Source: Candidatus Sphingomonas phytovorans
Lineage (GTDB): Bacteria; Pseudomonadota; Alphaproteobacteria; Sphingomonadales; Sphingomonadaceae
Length of the DNA stretch: 64,000 bases
Direction: 5' to 3'
Assembly (NCBI GenBank): GCA_029202385.1
Contig: CP119314.1
Span: forward strand, 4,825,001 to 4,889,000
In this document: in pieces, positions 10,522-19,584 of the stretch
Layout of the letters: the number at the start of each line of letters is the position of its first letter
How positions within the stretch are numbered: position 1 is the first letter of the stretch
Notes under the pieces: generated by a model
Seen by the model: the letters and a program-made list of their open reading frames with translations, nothing else
Databases searched by the model: none
Told to the model about the DNA's origin: nothing
Program-made: the position numbers and the translations under genes

Positions 10522-10529
10522 GACAGTGC

Positions 10530-10557
10530 GAAGGCGGTCGGAAGGTCGACCGCCTTC
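10530..10557. terminator. Terminator-like hairpin after the TonB receptor
   Basis: GAAGGCGGTC (10530-10539) and GACCGCCTTC (10548-10557) form a perfect 10-bp stem with an 8-nt loop directly after the receptor stop. No U-run follows. It probably ends or attenuates the receptor message before the peptidase gene. Confidence 0.6.
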
Positions 10558-10582
10558 GGCCACGATAATGAATGGGAACGAC

Positions 10583-12769
10583 ATGATCGACCGCCGACAT
10601 CTATGCGTATCGATGCTGGCCCTTGCCGCGGGGACGCTGGCACGGCCGGGCCGGGTGCTGGCCGCGACGATGCGCTGGCCGGTTCCGCCGCAACCCCTCC
10701 GCGTGCCGGCCGTGGTCGGCAATTTCGGTCACAAGCGCACCGATGATTATGCGTGGATGCGCCCGAAGGACTGGCACGCGGTGCTGCGCGATCCGGCGAC
10801 GCTCGACGCGCCGATCGCTGCCGCGGTGAAGGCCGAGAATGCCTATACCGATGCGATGCTTGCGCCGTCCGGGCCGCTGCAGGCAACGCTGCTGGCGCGC
10901 GCCCGGGCTGTGGAGGCGGGGGCGGACGCGCCGATCGAGGTCGAGGATGGCGGCTATTTCTATTATCAGCGCCAGCCGGGCGACAGCCAGTATCCGGTCT
11001 TCGCGCGACGTCCGGCCGGCGGCGGGGCCGAACAGATACTGCTCGATGTCGGGGCGGAGGCGGCCGGCAGGAAATTCTTCGCGCTGCACTGGGGCGGGAC
11101 CTTCCACAGTCCCGACCAGAAACTGTTCGGATGGTCGCAGGATCTGACCGGTTCCGGCATCTTTGGCATCCGCGTGCGGGAGATCGCGACCGGCCGGATG
11201 GTGGTGGCCGATATCAACGAAGGCCATGGCAGCTTCGCTTTCGACTCGGGCGGCCGCTATCTCTTCTGGGTCGGTCGCGACGGCAACGGTCATCCGAATT
11301 CGGTGTGGCGGCGGGATATGCGGGACGGCACTGACGTCCAGATCCATGCCGAGACTGATCCTGCCTTCTTCATCGAGTTGAAGACCACTGCATCCGGCGG
11401 CTTCGTCGTGATCCGCCTGCTCAACAGCGCGCAGACCGAAGCCTGGCTGGTGCCGGCGAGCGATCCCATCGCGAGGCCGATTCTGGTCGAGAAGCGCGCC
11501 GAAGGCCTGCGCTACGATGTCGATCACTGGAACGACCGGCTCGTGATCCTGACCGATGTGGACGATGCAGTCGACATGAAGATCATGACCGCGCCGGTCG
11601 CCACGCCGGGGCGGGCTCACTGGAAGGAGTGGGTCCCGCACAAGGCCCGACGGTTCATCGCCGCGATCCATCCGTTCCGGGACACGCTGGTGCGGGAGGA
11701 ATGGCGTGACGCGCTGCCCCGGCTGGTGATGATGGGCAAGGACGGCAAGGAGCGCGAGGTTGCGTTCGATGAGCCCGCCTATGCCTTGTCGGTGCCGCAT
11801 GGGCAGGGCTGGGCGGCATCCGCGCTGTCCTTCACCTATCAGTCGCCGCGTCTCGCGCCGCGCGCCTATCGCCTGGCGCTGAACGACGGCGCCTCGGCGC
11901 CGGCCGCGGCTGTTGCTGCCAATCCCGCCTATGATCCCGGCGGATATGATCTCGAACGGATCGAGGCGACGACCGAAGACGGTATGCGGGTGCCGATCAC
12001 CATATTGCGCCGGAAGGGCGCGCCGAAGGACGGCAAGGCACCCCTGTTCCTTTATGGTTATGGCTCCTACGGCGCGACGGTCGATGCAGCGTTCGAGGCC
12101 GGCAAGATCGCGCTGGTCGATCAGGGCTGGACCTATGCGATCGCCCATGTCCGGGGCGGTGCAGAGCGCGGCAACGACTGGTGGCGGTCGGTCCTGAAGA
12201 CAGGGAAGAAGAAGACCTTCACTGACTTCATCGCCTGCGCCGAGCATCTCGTGGCTAAAGGCTATGCTGCGAAGGGTCGGATCGTCGCCCATGGCTATTC
12301 GGCGGGCGGGTTGCTGATGGGGGCGATCTACACGATGCGGCCTGATCTGTGGGCGGGGGTGATCGCGCAGGTGCCGTTCGTCGACCCGCTCAACACGATG
12401 GATTATTTCGAGACGCACCCGCTCGGGCTGACCGCGCTGCCGATCTGGGGGGACCCGCGCGTGCCGGCGGAATATGCCTATATCGCGAGCTATTCGCCCT
12501 ATGACCAGCTCAGATCCGCCGCCTATCCGGCATTGTTGGCGACGGGCAGTGTCGCCGATGAACGCGTCGCCTTCTACGAGCCGCTCAAATTCGCGGTGCG
12601 CGCCAGGTCTCTGACCACCGCCGGCAATCCCATGATGGCCCGCATCGCCACGACCGGTGGTCATATGGGCGCATCGGGTGCGGCGGCGGCGCAGGAGCAG
12701 GAGGCGGTGTTCCATGCCTTCGCGATCTGGGCGGCAGACCGCAAATGGGGCATCGTACCGCAACGATGA
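10583..12769 (+). CDS. Exported S9A prolyl oligopeptidase / oligopeptidase B-like
   Basis: A 728-aa serine peptidase with an N-terminal beta-propeller and a C-terminal alpha/beta hydrolase domain. The N-terminus MIDRRHLCVSMLALAAGTLA looks like a twin-arginine or Sec signal, so the enzyme is probably periplasmic. The catalytic serine is Ser573 in GYSAGG; the Asp lies in SVADERV and the His in TTGGHMG near the C-terminus. PLFLYGYGSYG and HVRGGAERG are the oxyanion and S9A signatures. ATG 10568 is an in-frame alternative. It overlaps the PaiB-like gene by 4 nt, so the peptidase, PaiB and hydrolase genes form one operon, likely for use of peptides. Confidence 0.92.
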   Translation: MIDRRHLCVSMLALAAGTLARPGRVLAATMRWPVPPQPLRVPAVVGNFGHKRTDDYAWMRPKDWHAVLRDPATLDAPIAAAVKAENAYTDAMLAPSGPLQATLLARARAVEAGADAPIEVEDGGYFYYQRQPGDSQYPVFARRPAGGGAEQILLDVGAEAAGRKFFALHWGGTFHSPDQKLFGWSQDLTGSGIFGIRVREIATGRMVVADINEGHGSFAFDSGGRYLFWVGRDGNGHPNSVWRRDMRDGTDVQIHAETDPAFFIELKTTASGGFVVIRLLNSAQTEAWLVPASDPIARPILVEKRAEGLRYDVDHWNDRLVILTDVDDAVDMKIMTAPVATPGRAHWKEWVPHKARRFIAAIHPFRDTLVREEWRDALPRLVMMGKDGKEREVAFDEPAYALSVPHGQGWAASALSFTYQSPRLAPRAYRLALNDGASAPAAAVAANPAYDPGGYDLERIEATTEDGMRVPITILRRKGAPKDGKAPLFLYGYGSYGATVDAAFEAGKIALVDQGWTYAIAHVRGGAERGNDWWRSVLKTGKKKTFTDFIACAEHLVAKGYAAKGRIVAHGYSAGGLLMGAIYTMRPDLWAGVIAQVPFVDPLNTMDYFETHPLGLTALPIWGDPRVPAEYAYIASYSPYDQLRSAAYPALLATGSVADERVAFYEPLKFAVRARSLTTAGNPMMARIATTGGHMGASGAAAAQEQEAVFHAFAIWAADRKWGIVPQR

Positions 12770-13362
12770 CCGGGAAATTCTCGCCGAGATCGCCGGAGGA
12801 TGTCGCTGCGTTCGTGCGCGCGCAGATGCTTGGCCTTGTCATATCCGATGGCCCGCAAGGGCATGTGACGACACCGTTGCCGCTCCTGCCGCAAACCGAT
12901 GAGACCGGGGCTGTCATCGAATTCTTCGGCCATTTCGCCCGCGCCAATCCGCAGGTGGGGATGGTGCGCGACCGACCTCGCGCACTGATTCTGTTCCAGG
13001 GGCCGCACGCCTATATTCCGCCGGCCTGGGTCTCCACCCCCGGCTGGGCGCCGACCTGGAACTATGCGCTGGCTCAGTTCGAGGTCGACATCAGCCTGCT
13101 CCCCGAGGAGAATGATCGTGCGATCGCTGAACTGGTGAACGCGCTGGAGGGGCAGGCGTCCGGTGCCTGGACCGTCGATACGATGGGCGACCGCTATGCC
13201 AGGATGTTGCCACACATCGTTGCGTTCCGCGCGAGGGTGATCCGCAGCGACGCGAAGTTCAAGCTTGGCCAGGACGAATCCGACACTGCCTTTGCGGAGA
13301 TTGTCGACGCGCTGGGCGAGACGCCCCTGTCGCGGATGATGCGCGACGCGCGGCGGCCGTGA
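12766..13362 (+). CDS. PaiB-like FMN-binding protein
   Basis: A 198-aa protein of the PaiB / FMN-binding negative transcriptional regulator family, which has a split-barrel flavin fold. Matching segments are MLGLVISDGPQGHVTTPLP, GHFARANPQ, ALILFQGPHAYIPPAWV and TWNYALAQF near the middle, and KFKLGQDESD near the C-terminus. In Bacillus PaiB represses sporulation and protease genes; in proteobacteria the role is mostly unknown, and the protein may be a flavin oxidoreductase. ATG 12766 overlaps the peptidase stop, and the stop overlaps the hydrolase start, so all three are translationally coupled. Confidence 0.9.
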   Translation: MTGKFSPRSPEDVAAFVRAQMLGLVISDGPQGHVTTPLPLLPQTDETGAVIEFFGHFARANPQVGMVRDRPRALILFQGPHAYIPPAWVSTPGWAPTWNYALAQFEVDISLLPEENDRAIAELVNALEGQASGAWTVDTMGDRYARMLPHIVAFRARVIRSDAKFKLGQDESDTAFAEIVDALGETPLSRMMRDARRP

Positions 13363-14285
13363 CATCCGACGATCTCGATCCCGATATCCGGATTTTCCAG
13401 CGGCGGCTGACGGCGGACTATGCGCGGCATGGCGCGCCGGCTGACGTCACGGATCGTCGGCGTATCGCGGCGCTCGTGCGTGAGCCCTGGAATCTCGGCG
13501 GCCCGGTGATGGCTTCGACCGTCGACCTGCATATCGGGGGCGTGACGGCACGTCTTCACCGCCCCGACGACGCCCCGGATCTGCCCGTGCTCGTGTATCT
13601 CCATGGCGGCGGCTGGGTATTGTTCAGCGTCGACACGCATGATCGGCTGATGCGGGAATATGCCGCGCGCAGCGGCTGCGCCGTGCTCGGCGTGAACTAC
13701 AGCCTGAGCCCCGAGGCGCGCTATCCGCAAGTGCTGGCGGAGGTTCACGCGGTGCTCGAATGGCTGCGGGCCGAGGGTGGGGCATTCGGGCTCGATCCGC
13801 GCCGGATCGCGATCGGCGGCGATTCCGCCGGCGGGAACCTCTCGGTCGCGACCGCGCTGCGGCTGCGCGATGCGGGCCAGGATTGGCTGGGCGCCGTGCT
13901 GGTCAATTATGGCGCGTTCGACACCAGACACCGCGCCTCGCACGGCCTTTTCCAGTCGGACGACTATATCCTCAACCCGGAGGAGATGGCTGCCTTCTGG
14001 TCGGACTATCTGGGCGATGCGGACCGTGACGATCCCTATGCCCGGCCGCTCCTGGCCGATCTCGCCGGTTTACCACCGACCTTCCTGTGCATCGCCGAAT
14101 GCGACATCCTCGCCGACGAGAATCGCGAGATGGCGGCGCGGCTGGCGGCTGCGGGTGTGCCGGTCGAGGCCAGACTCTATGCCGGTGCCACCCACAGCTT
14201 CATCGAAGCGGTCGGTATCTCACCGCTCGCCGCGCGCGCGATCGACGATGGCGCGCGCTGGCTGGCGGCGCGGTTGAGGCCCTGA
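13359..14285 (+). CDS. Alpha/beta hydrolase, hormone-sensitive-lipase (GDXG) family
   Basis: A 308-aa cytoplasmic esterase-type enzyme. It has the HSL family oxyanion motif YLHGGGWVLF and the nucleophile motif GDSAGGN with Ser156; the Asp lies in CIAECDILADEN and the His in YAGATHSF. No signal peptide is seen. Start codon is GTG 13359, overlapping the PaiB stop by 4 nt (GTGA). Family members hydrolyse short-chain esters or acylated compounds; the substrate is not evident. As the third gene of the coupled operon it may deacylate products released by the S9A peptidase, which is inference. Confidence 0.9.
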   Translation: MTSDDLDPDIRIFQRRLTADYARHGAPADVTDRRRIAALVREPWNLGGPVMASTVDLHIGGVTARLHRPDDAPDLPVLVYLHGGGWVLFSVDTHDRLMREYAARSGCAVLGVNYSLSPEARYPQVLAEVHAVLEWLRAEGGAFGLDPRRIAIGGDSAGGNLSVATALRLRDAGQDWLGAVLVNYGAFDTRHRASHGLFQSDDYILNPEEMAAFWSDYLGDADRDDPYARPLLADLAGLPPTFLCIAECDILADENREMAARLAAAGVPVEARLYAGATHSFIEAVGISPLAARAIDDGARWLAARLRP

Positions 14286-14354
14286 GCGGGTCGCTTGCCG
14301 CTCCTGGCGGCGTGGCCCATAGGATGGTTGAATAGTCGAGCAGGTGAGGGTCCA

Positions 14355-15833
14355 ATGCTGCGACCATGGAAGGTGATGCTGTCCGAGCGGATCAGCGCCA
14401 CGCGGGCGATGCCGCTCTACCTCCAGATCGTGCATGCGCTGATCCACGAGATACAGCGCGGGCGGCTGGCGCCCGGCACCTATCTGCCCAGCAGCCGGGA
14501 GCTTGCCGCGACGCTTGAAGTCAACCGCAAGACGATCGTGCTCGCCTATGACGATCTGACCGCGCAGGGGTGGCTCGAATCGAAGGGAACGCGCGGCACG
14601 ATGGTTGCCGCGAACCTGCCGGAACAGCCGCTCGAGCCGCAAGGCGTGGCGGGACCGCCCGACACAGCCGAATTTCCCTTCGCGATGACGGCGACCGCAC
14701 CCTTTGTCCTGTCGGGCAGCGACTGGCTGACCTTCGACGAGGGGAGCCCTGATTGCCGGCTGTTTCCGACCGAGCTCCTTGCCCGAGCTTATCGCGACTC
14801 GATCGCGCGGGCGCGGCGCGGCAACCGGTTGCGCTATGGAGATCCGCGCGGATCGGCCGTGCTGCGTCAGTGCATCGCCGACATGCTCAATGCGCAGCGC
14901 GGGGTGGTCGCCGGGGTTGATAATATCTGCATCACGCGCGGCAGCCAGATGGGGGTGGCGCTGGCGGCGCGGATCCTGCTCTCCCGCGGCGATACCGTGC
15001 TGATGGAATCGCTCAGCTACGCGCCGGCCGCCGTCGTCTTCCAGGCGATGGGCGCGACGGTGGTCGGCGTCCCGCTCGATCGTGACGGTATCGATGTCGA
15101 GGCTGTGGAGCGCATGTGCCGGCTGCACCGCGTCAAGGCGATCTTCCTGACGCCGCATCACCAGTTTCCGACCACCGTGGCGCTGCGGCCCGAGCGACGG
15201 CTGCGGCTGCTCGAACTGGCGCGGCAATTCGCCTTTGCGATCATCGAGGACGACTATGACCATGAATATCATTTCGAATCGCAGCCGCTGCTGCCGCTTG
15301 CCAGTTACGCGCCGGGCCGGATCATCTATATCGGGTCGCTGTCCAAGCTGACCCTGCCCAGCCTGCGGATCGGCTATATCGTCGCGCCGACGCGGGTGAT
15401 CGACGCGATCGCGCATCAGGTGATGTCGCTTGACCGACAGGGGAACACCCTGACCGAGGATGCGGTTGCGGAATTGATCGACGCCGGCGAGCTGCGTCGC
15501 CACGCGCGCAAGACGAACATCGTCTACGGGGCACGACGGCGAGCCTTCGCTGACGCGCTCGATCGTCATTTCGGCGGGCTGGCCGAATTCGAGGTGCCCG
15601 ATGGCGGGCTGGCCTTCTGGCTGCGCTTCGCGGATTCAGCGCTGCTCGACCGCATCGACCGGAACGGCGCGGCGGTGGGTCTCCGCTTCGCGCCGTCGAC
15701 TTCCTATGCGATCGCACCTTCGGTCGAACGGGGGGTGCGTCTTGGCTTTGCGAGCCTCGACGAAGTCGAGGCGGACGATGCGCTCCGCCGTCTGCGAGCT
15801 GCCGCCGACCTGCCCACACAGGCTCCCGCTTGA
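14355..15833 (+). CDS. MocR/PdxR-type GntR regulator with aminotransferase domain
   Basis: A 492-aa fusion. Residues about 15-85 are a GntR winged HTH (MPLYLQIVHALIHEIQRGRL, PSSRELAATLEVNRKTI); the rest is a fold-type I aminotransferase domain with the PLP lysine at Lys331 (IGSLSKLTLPSLR) and the PLP-contact segment IIEDDYDHEY. Such proteins sense PLP or amino compounds and regulate neighbours. Start ATG 14355 has GAGGG upstream; an ATG at 14295 lacks support. The target genes are unclear: it stands alone between the peptidase operon and the iron operon, with only 69 nt before it. Confidence 0.92.
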   Translation: MLRPWKVMLSERISATRAMPLYLQIVHALIHEIQRGRLAPGTYLPSSRELAATLEVNRKTIVLAYDDLTAQGWLESKGTRGTMVAANLPEQPLEPQGVAGPPDTAEFPFAMTATAPFVLSGSDWLTFDEGSPDCRLFPTELLARAYRDSIARARRGNRLRYGDPRGSAVLRQCIADMLNAQRGVVAGVDNICITRGSQMGVALAARILLSRGDTVLMESLSYAPAAVVFQAMGATVVGVPLDRDGIDVEAVERMCRLHRVKAIFLTPHHQFPTTVALRPERRLRLLELARQFAFAIIEDDYDHEYHFESQPLLPLASYAPGRIIYIGSLSKLTLPSLRIGYIVAPTRVIDAIAHQVMSLDRQGNTLTEDAVAELIDAGELRRHARKTNIVYGARRRAFADALDRHFGGLAEFEVPDGGLAFWLRFADSALLDRIDRNGAAVGLRFAPSTSYAIAPSVERGVRLGFASLDEVEADDALRRLRAAADLPTQAPA

Positions 15834-15902
15834 CCCAATAATTTAGGAGAATTGGACCCGTCCCGCCGCTTGTTCGACAGGGCGCGCTGCGCTAACGATA
15901 TC

Positions 15903-15918
15903 TGATAATGCCTCTCAA
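15903..15918. promoter_or_regulatory. Fur-like iron box before the PepSY/siderophore receptor operon
   Basis: TGATAATGCCTCTCAA lies 22-37 nt before the PepSY start. Its reverse complement TTGAGAGGCATTATCA matches, at 12 of 16 positions, the box before the PiuC gene (48810-48825), giving a shared TTG(A/C)GAG...TTATCA. Both target genes are iron-type families, supporting Fur or a similar iron regulator. Confidence 0.6.
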
Positions 15919-15939
15919 TATAGCTCGAGATGCTCGTCG

Positions 15940-17097
15940 ATGAGCCGGAGCACGATCCGGGCGTGGTATCTCGTCCATAAATGGTCGAGCATCGTCTGCA
16001 CCGGCTTCCTGCTGATGCTCTGCGTCACCGGCCTGCCGCTGATCTTCCACGATGAGATCGACTCGCTGACGGGTGGCCGGCCGGAGATTGTCGGCGTCCG
16101 CGCCGATGCGCCGCTCAAGTCGCTCGACGAACTGATGCAAACGGCGCTTGCGACGCGACCGGGCGAGGTCGGGCTGTTCATGAGCTTTGACGAGGACCGG
16201 CCGGTGGTCAACATCACCACCGGGCCGACACCGGACGCGCCGGCCGCGAAGATGACGACCCGCGCGTTCGATCGGCGCACGGGCGCGCTGGTCGGTACGT
16301 TCGACGGCGGCGGGGTTATCGCGTTCCTGCTGAAGCTGCATACCGACATGTTCCTCGGCCTGCCGGGCATGCTGTTTCTGGGCCTGATGGGAGTGCTGTT
16401 CTTCGTCGCGATCGTCTCGGGCGTGGTGCTTTATGCGCCGTTCATGCGGAAGCTCGCTTTCGGCACAGTGCGCGTTTCGCGCAGCACGCGGCTCAAATGG
16501 CTCGACTATCACAACCTCCTCGGCATCGTCGTGCTTGCCTGGGCCAGCGTCGTCGGCGTGACCGGTGTGATCAACACACTCGCCACGCCGATCATCCAGC
16601 TCTGGCAGAGGAACGACCTGGCCGAGATGACAGCCGCCTATAAGGACACGAAGGCGCCGTCGCCCGGCCGGCTCGCGTCGATCAACGCCGCGGTCGAAAC
16701 GGCGAAGGCCGCCGCGCCCGGCAACCAGCCGCAATTCGTCGCCTTTCCCGGCGGCGGTTTCAGCAGCAGGCATCATTATGCCGTGTTTCTCCAGGGCGAA
16801 ACGCCGATCACCAAGCGCCTGCTCACGCCCGCGCTGGTCGATGCCGAGACGGGGAAACTGACCGCGATTCGGCCGCTGCCCTGGTATGCGCAGGCGCTGC
16901 TCGTGTCGCAGCCACTGCATTTCGGCGATTATGGCGGACTGCCGCTCAAGATCCTCTGGGCGATACTCGATCTGTTCACGCTCGTGATCCTCGGGTCCGG
17001 CCTGTACCTCTGGCTGGGCAAGCGGCGGACGCCGCTCGACGCACGGGTGCGCGAGGTCGAGACCGGGGGTGCCGTCGAGCCGGTGGCGACCGCATGA
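15940..17097 (+). CDS. PepSY-associated TM helix protein, putative siderophore reductase subunit
   Basis: A 385-aa inner-membrane protein with four predicted helices: about 8-35 (SIVCTGFLLMLCVTGLPLIF), 144-170, 195-220 and 335-355. The large periplasmic parts contain PepSY regions. Histidines lie at helix ends or in loops (LVHKWSS, KLHTDMFLG, DYHNLLG, QPLHFGDYGG), which could be haem ligands, as in the PepSY_TM iron-reductase-like proteins. It is followed by a coupled 64-aa membrane protein and a siderophore receptor and preceded by a Fur-like box. The likely role is electron transfer to ferric siderophore in the periplasm; that is family inference and not demonstrated. Confidence 0.85.
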   Translation: MSRSTIRAWYLVHKWSSIVCTGFLLMLCVTGLPLIFHDEIDSLTGGRPEIVGVRADAPLKSLDELMQTALATRPGEVGLFMSFDEDRPVVNITTGPTPDAPAAKMTTRAFDRRTGALVGTFDGGGVIAFLLKLHTDMFLGLPGMLFLGLMGVLFFVAIVSGVVLYAPFMRKLAFGTVRVSRSTRLKWLDYHNLLGIVVLAWASVVGVTGVINTLATPIIQLWQRNDLAEMTAAYKDTKAPSPGRLASINAAVETAKAAAPGNQPQFVAFPGGGFSSRHHYAVFLQGETPITKRLLTPALVDAETGKLTAIRPLPWYAQALLVSQPLHFGDYGGLPLKILWAILDLFTLVILGSGLYLWLGKRRTPLDARVREVETGGAVEPVATA

Positions 17098-17288
17098 GCA
17101 CCGCTCGCAAGCTCGGCGGACAAACGACCCGCCAGATCTTCGCCGTGCCCGTCGCCATCGCGGTGGTCAGCACGGTCGGCCTGATCAGCGCGCTCGCCGG
17201 AGACGGCATCGAGGACGTCGCCTCATGGATTGCGCTGTCGGTCCCGGTCGTCGCGGTGGCCTGGGCGATGCGTGCCCGACGAACCTGA
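17094..17288 (+). CDS. Small two-helix membrane protein
   Basis: A 64-aa protein with two hydrophobic segments (about 15-34, IFAVPVAIAVVSTVGLISAL, and 42-59, ASWIALSVPVVAVAWAM), a basic N-terminus and a basic C-terminus. Its ATG overlaps the PepSY stop codon (ATGA), and it lies 39 nt before the siderophore receptor, so it is probably a real gene of the iron operon. It may be an accessory subunit of the PepSY protein. No function is recognised from sequence. Confidence 0.75.
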   Translation: MSTARKLGGQTTRQIFAVPVAIAVVSTVGLISALAGDGIEDVASWIALSVPVVAVAWAMRARRT

Positions 17289-17327
17289 ACTCCATGCAGG
17301 CGCCACGCGCCGATGAAAGGGATACCC

Positions 17328-19520
17328 GTGTCCAAGTCCATCTTCAGCTTCGTCTCGCGCCTCGCGCTTTCCGGCTCGGCGCTGGCGCTCGCCACGCCGG
17401 GCTGGGCACAGGAATCGGCGCCGTCCGACGCCGACATCATCGTCACCGCGCAGAAGGGCAACCAGACCGAGGTGAGGCGCGGCGGGCAGGTCGGCGTGCT
17501 CGGCGACAAGGCGGCCGAGGACGTGCCGTTCAGCATCACGAGCTACAACGCTGCGCTGATCCTCAACCAGCAGCCGCAGACATTGGGTCAGGTACTGGAG
17601 AATGATCCGTCGATCCGCACGACCTATGGCTTCGGCAACGCCGCCGAACAGTTCGTCATTCGCGGCTTCACCCTGGCCGGCGACGATGTCGGCTTCAACG
17701 GGCTCTACGGGCTGGCCCCGCGTCAGCTCGTCGCGCCTGAGCTGTATGATTCAGTGCAGGTGCTGAACGGCGCGAGCGCCTTCCTCAACGGCGCCGCCCC
17801 GGGCGGGACAGGTGTCGGCGGCAGCGTCAACCTCGTATCGAAACGCGCTGGCACCACGCCGCTGACCCGGGTGACGGCCAACTACAGCAGCGGGTCGCAT
17901 TTCGGCGGCAGCTTCGACGTGTCGCGCCGCTTCGGCGACGACGATGCCTTCGGCATTCGAATCAACGGCGCCTATCGGTCGGGCGACGTCGCGATCGACA
18001 ATGAATTCCGTCGTACGGCAGTGCTCGGCGCCGGCCTCGACTGGCACAGCGATCGCGTTCGGCTCTCGCTCGACCTTGCCTATCAGCGCGTGCAGATCCG
18101 CAATCTCAGGCCGAAGGTGACTGTGGGCGCGGCGATCCCCGCAGTGCCGGCCGCCGATCACAATTACGGCCAGGCTTTCTCCTACACCACGCTCCGCGAC
18201 ATCTTCGGTGCGGTGCGCGGCGAATATGACCTGTCCGACAACGCCATGCTCTATGCCGCGTTCGGCGCGCGCGACGGGTCGGAGCGGGGCATTTACGACG
18301 GCATCACCGTGACCAATGCGGTGACGGGCGACGCCAACGGCAACGCGCTGTTCGTGCCGCGAACCGACAATAACGAGACGGCGCAGGCCGGGATTCGCGT
18401 CAAGCTGGCGGCCGGCGGCGTCACCCAGGAATTCAACCTTGGCGGTTCGATGATCTGGCAGGTCAACCGCAACGCCTATGACTTCCTCTATGGCCCCGGC
18501 TTTGCCGGCTATGCGACCAATCTCTACAACACGCCCAGGGTCGCACTGCCCGGCTCGACTCTGGTCGGCGGCAATCTGGCCGATCCCTTCCCCGTCGGCC
18601 GCTCGAAGCTGGGCAGCATGTTCGCGTCGGATACGCTCGGTTTCTGGGACGACAGGATCCTGCTCACCGCCGGCCTCCGGCTGCAGACGATCGACACGCG
18701 TTCTTATGCCTATAACGCCGATCCGGCGAACGGGATCGCGGCGGGCGACCTGACGACGAAACTCAGGACCAGTGCCGTGACGCCGGTCGTCGGGCTGGTG
18801 ATCAAGCCGGTCACTGGTCTGTCGCTGTTCGCCAACCGGATCGAGGGCTTGCAACAGGGCGCCGTCGCAGGTGCCGGCAACATCAATGTGGGCCAGATCT
18901 TCCCGGCCTACGTATCGACTCAATATGAAATCGGCGGGAAGGTGGGCCTTGGCCGGTTCAACGCCTCGCTTGCCTTGTACCAGACCGAATTGCCGAGCGC
19001 GTACAGCGTGCCCACGCCGACACCGGCCAATCCGACGGCAACGACGTTCGGCCTGTTCGGCCTGCAGCGCAATCGCGGCATCGAGTTGAGCGTCGATGGC
19101 GAGATCACGCATGGACTTCGCGTTATCGCCGGTGGTTCGGTGAACCAGGCGAAGTTGCGCAAGACGCTGGGCGGCGCGAACGACGGCAACACCGCGGTCG
19201 GCGTCCCCGATTATCTCGCCAACGCGAATGTCGAATGGGATCTGGGCTTCCTGCCCGGCGCCACATTGACCGGCCGGGTCGTCAATACCGGCAAGCAGCA
19301 GGTCAATGCCGCGAACACGCTGGAGATTCCATCCTGGACCCGATTCGATCTCGGCGCGCGCTATGTCCTGCTGGTGGGCGGCAATCCGCTGACCCTGCGC
19401 GCCACCGTCGATAACGTCGCCAACAAGCGCTATTGGGCTTCCTCGTTCGACTCGTTCGGCACCTCGTTGCTGCAAGGCGCGCCGCGTACGGTCAAAGTAT
19501 CGGCTTCCATCGAGCTCTAG
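17328..19520 (+). CDS. TonB-dependent siderophore receptor
   Basis: A 730-aa outer-membrane receptor. A signal peptide (ending ATPGWAQ) precedes a TonB box-like ADIIVTAQKG, a plug with FVIRGFTLAGDDVGFNGLYG and VQVLNGASAFLNGAAPGG, and a 22-strand-type barrel; SFGTSLLQGAPRTVKV and SASIEL at the C-terminus are typical of TonB siderophore receptors. GTG 17328 has AAAGGGA 6 nt upstream and gives a clean signal peptide (VSKSIFSFVSRLALSGSALA); ATG 17313 is the in-frame alternative. It ends the operon that begins with the PepSY gene under a Fur-like box, so it probably imports a ferric siderophore, whose identity is unknown. Confidence 0.93.
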   Translation: MSKSIFSFVSRLALSGSALALATPGWAQESAPSDADIIVTAQKGNQTEVRRGGQVGVLGDKAAEDVPFSITSYNAALILNQQPQTLGQVLENDPSIRTTYGFGNAAEQFVIRGFTLAGDDVGFNGLYGLAPRQLVAPELYDSVQVLNGASAFLNGAAPGGTGVGGSVNLVSKRAGTTPLTRVTANYSSGSHFGGSFDVSRRFGDDDAFGIRINGAYRSGDVAIDNEFRRTAVLGAGLDWHSDRVRLSLDLAYQRVQIRNLRPKVTVGAAIPAVPAADHNYGQAFSYTTLRDIFGAVRGEYDLSDNAMLYAAFGARDGSERGIYDGITVTNAVTGDANGNALFVPRTDNNETAQAGIRVKLAAGGVTQEFNLGGSMIWQVNRNAYDFLYGPGFAGYATNLYNTPRVALPGSTLVGGNLADPFPVGRSKLGSMFASDTLGFWDDRILLTAGLRLQTIDTRSYAYNADPANGIAAGDLTTKLRTSAVTPVVGLVIKPVTGLSLFANRIEGLQQGAVAGAGNINVGQIFPAYVSTQYEIGGKVGLGRFNASLALYQTELPSAYSVPTPTPANPTATTFGLFGLQRNRGIELSVDGEITHGLRVIAGGSVNQAKLRKTLGGANDGNTAVGVPDYLANANVEWDLGFLPGATLTGRVVNTGKQQVNAANTLEIPSWTRFDLGARYVLLVGGNPLTLRATVDNVANKRYWASSFDSFGTSLLQGAPRTVKVSASIEL

Positions 19521-19584
19521 CTGTCCTCTCGCCTGCCGAGCCGGAAGAGGCCGAGGTAGACTCCCGGCGGGCGCCGGTCATTTG

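Noticed and set aside
8584..10722. Minus-strand ORF of 712 codons opposite the TonB receptor
   Set aside because: Arg/Asp/Gly-rich shadow translation with no recognisable domain; the plus strand has a clear receptor.
10601..12763. Minus-strand ORF of 720 codons opposite the S9A peptidase
   Set aside because: Shadow of the peptidase codons, without signal or domain.
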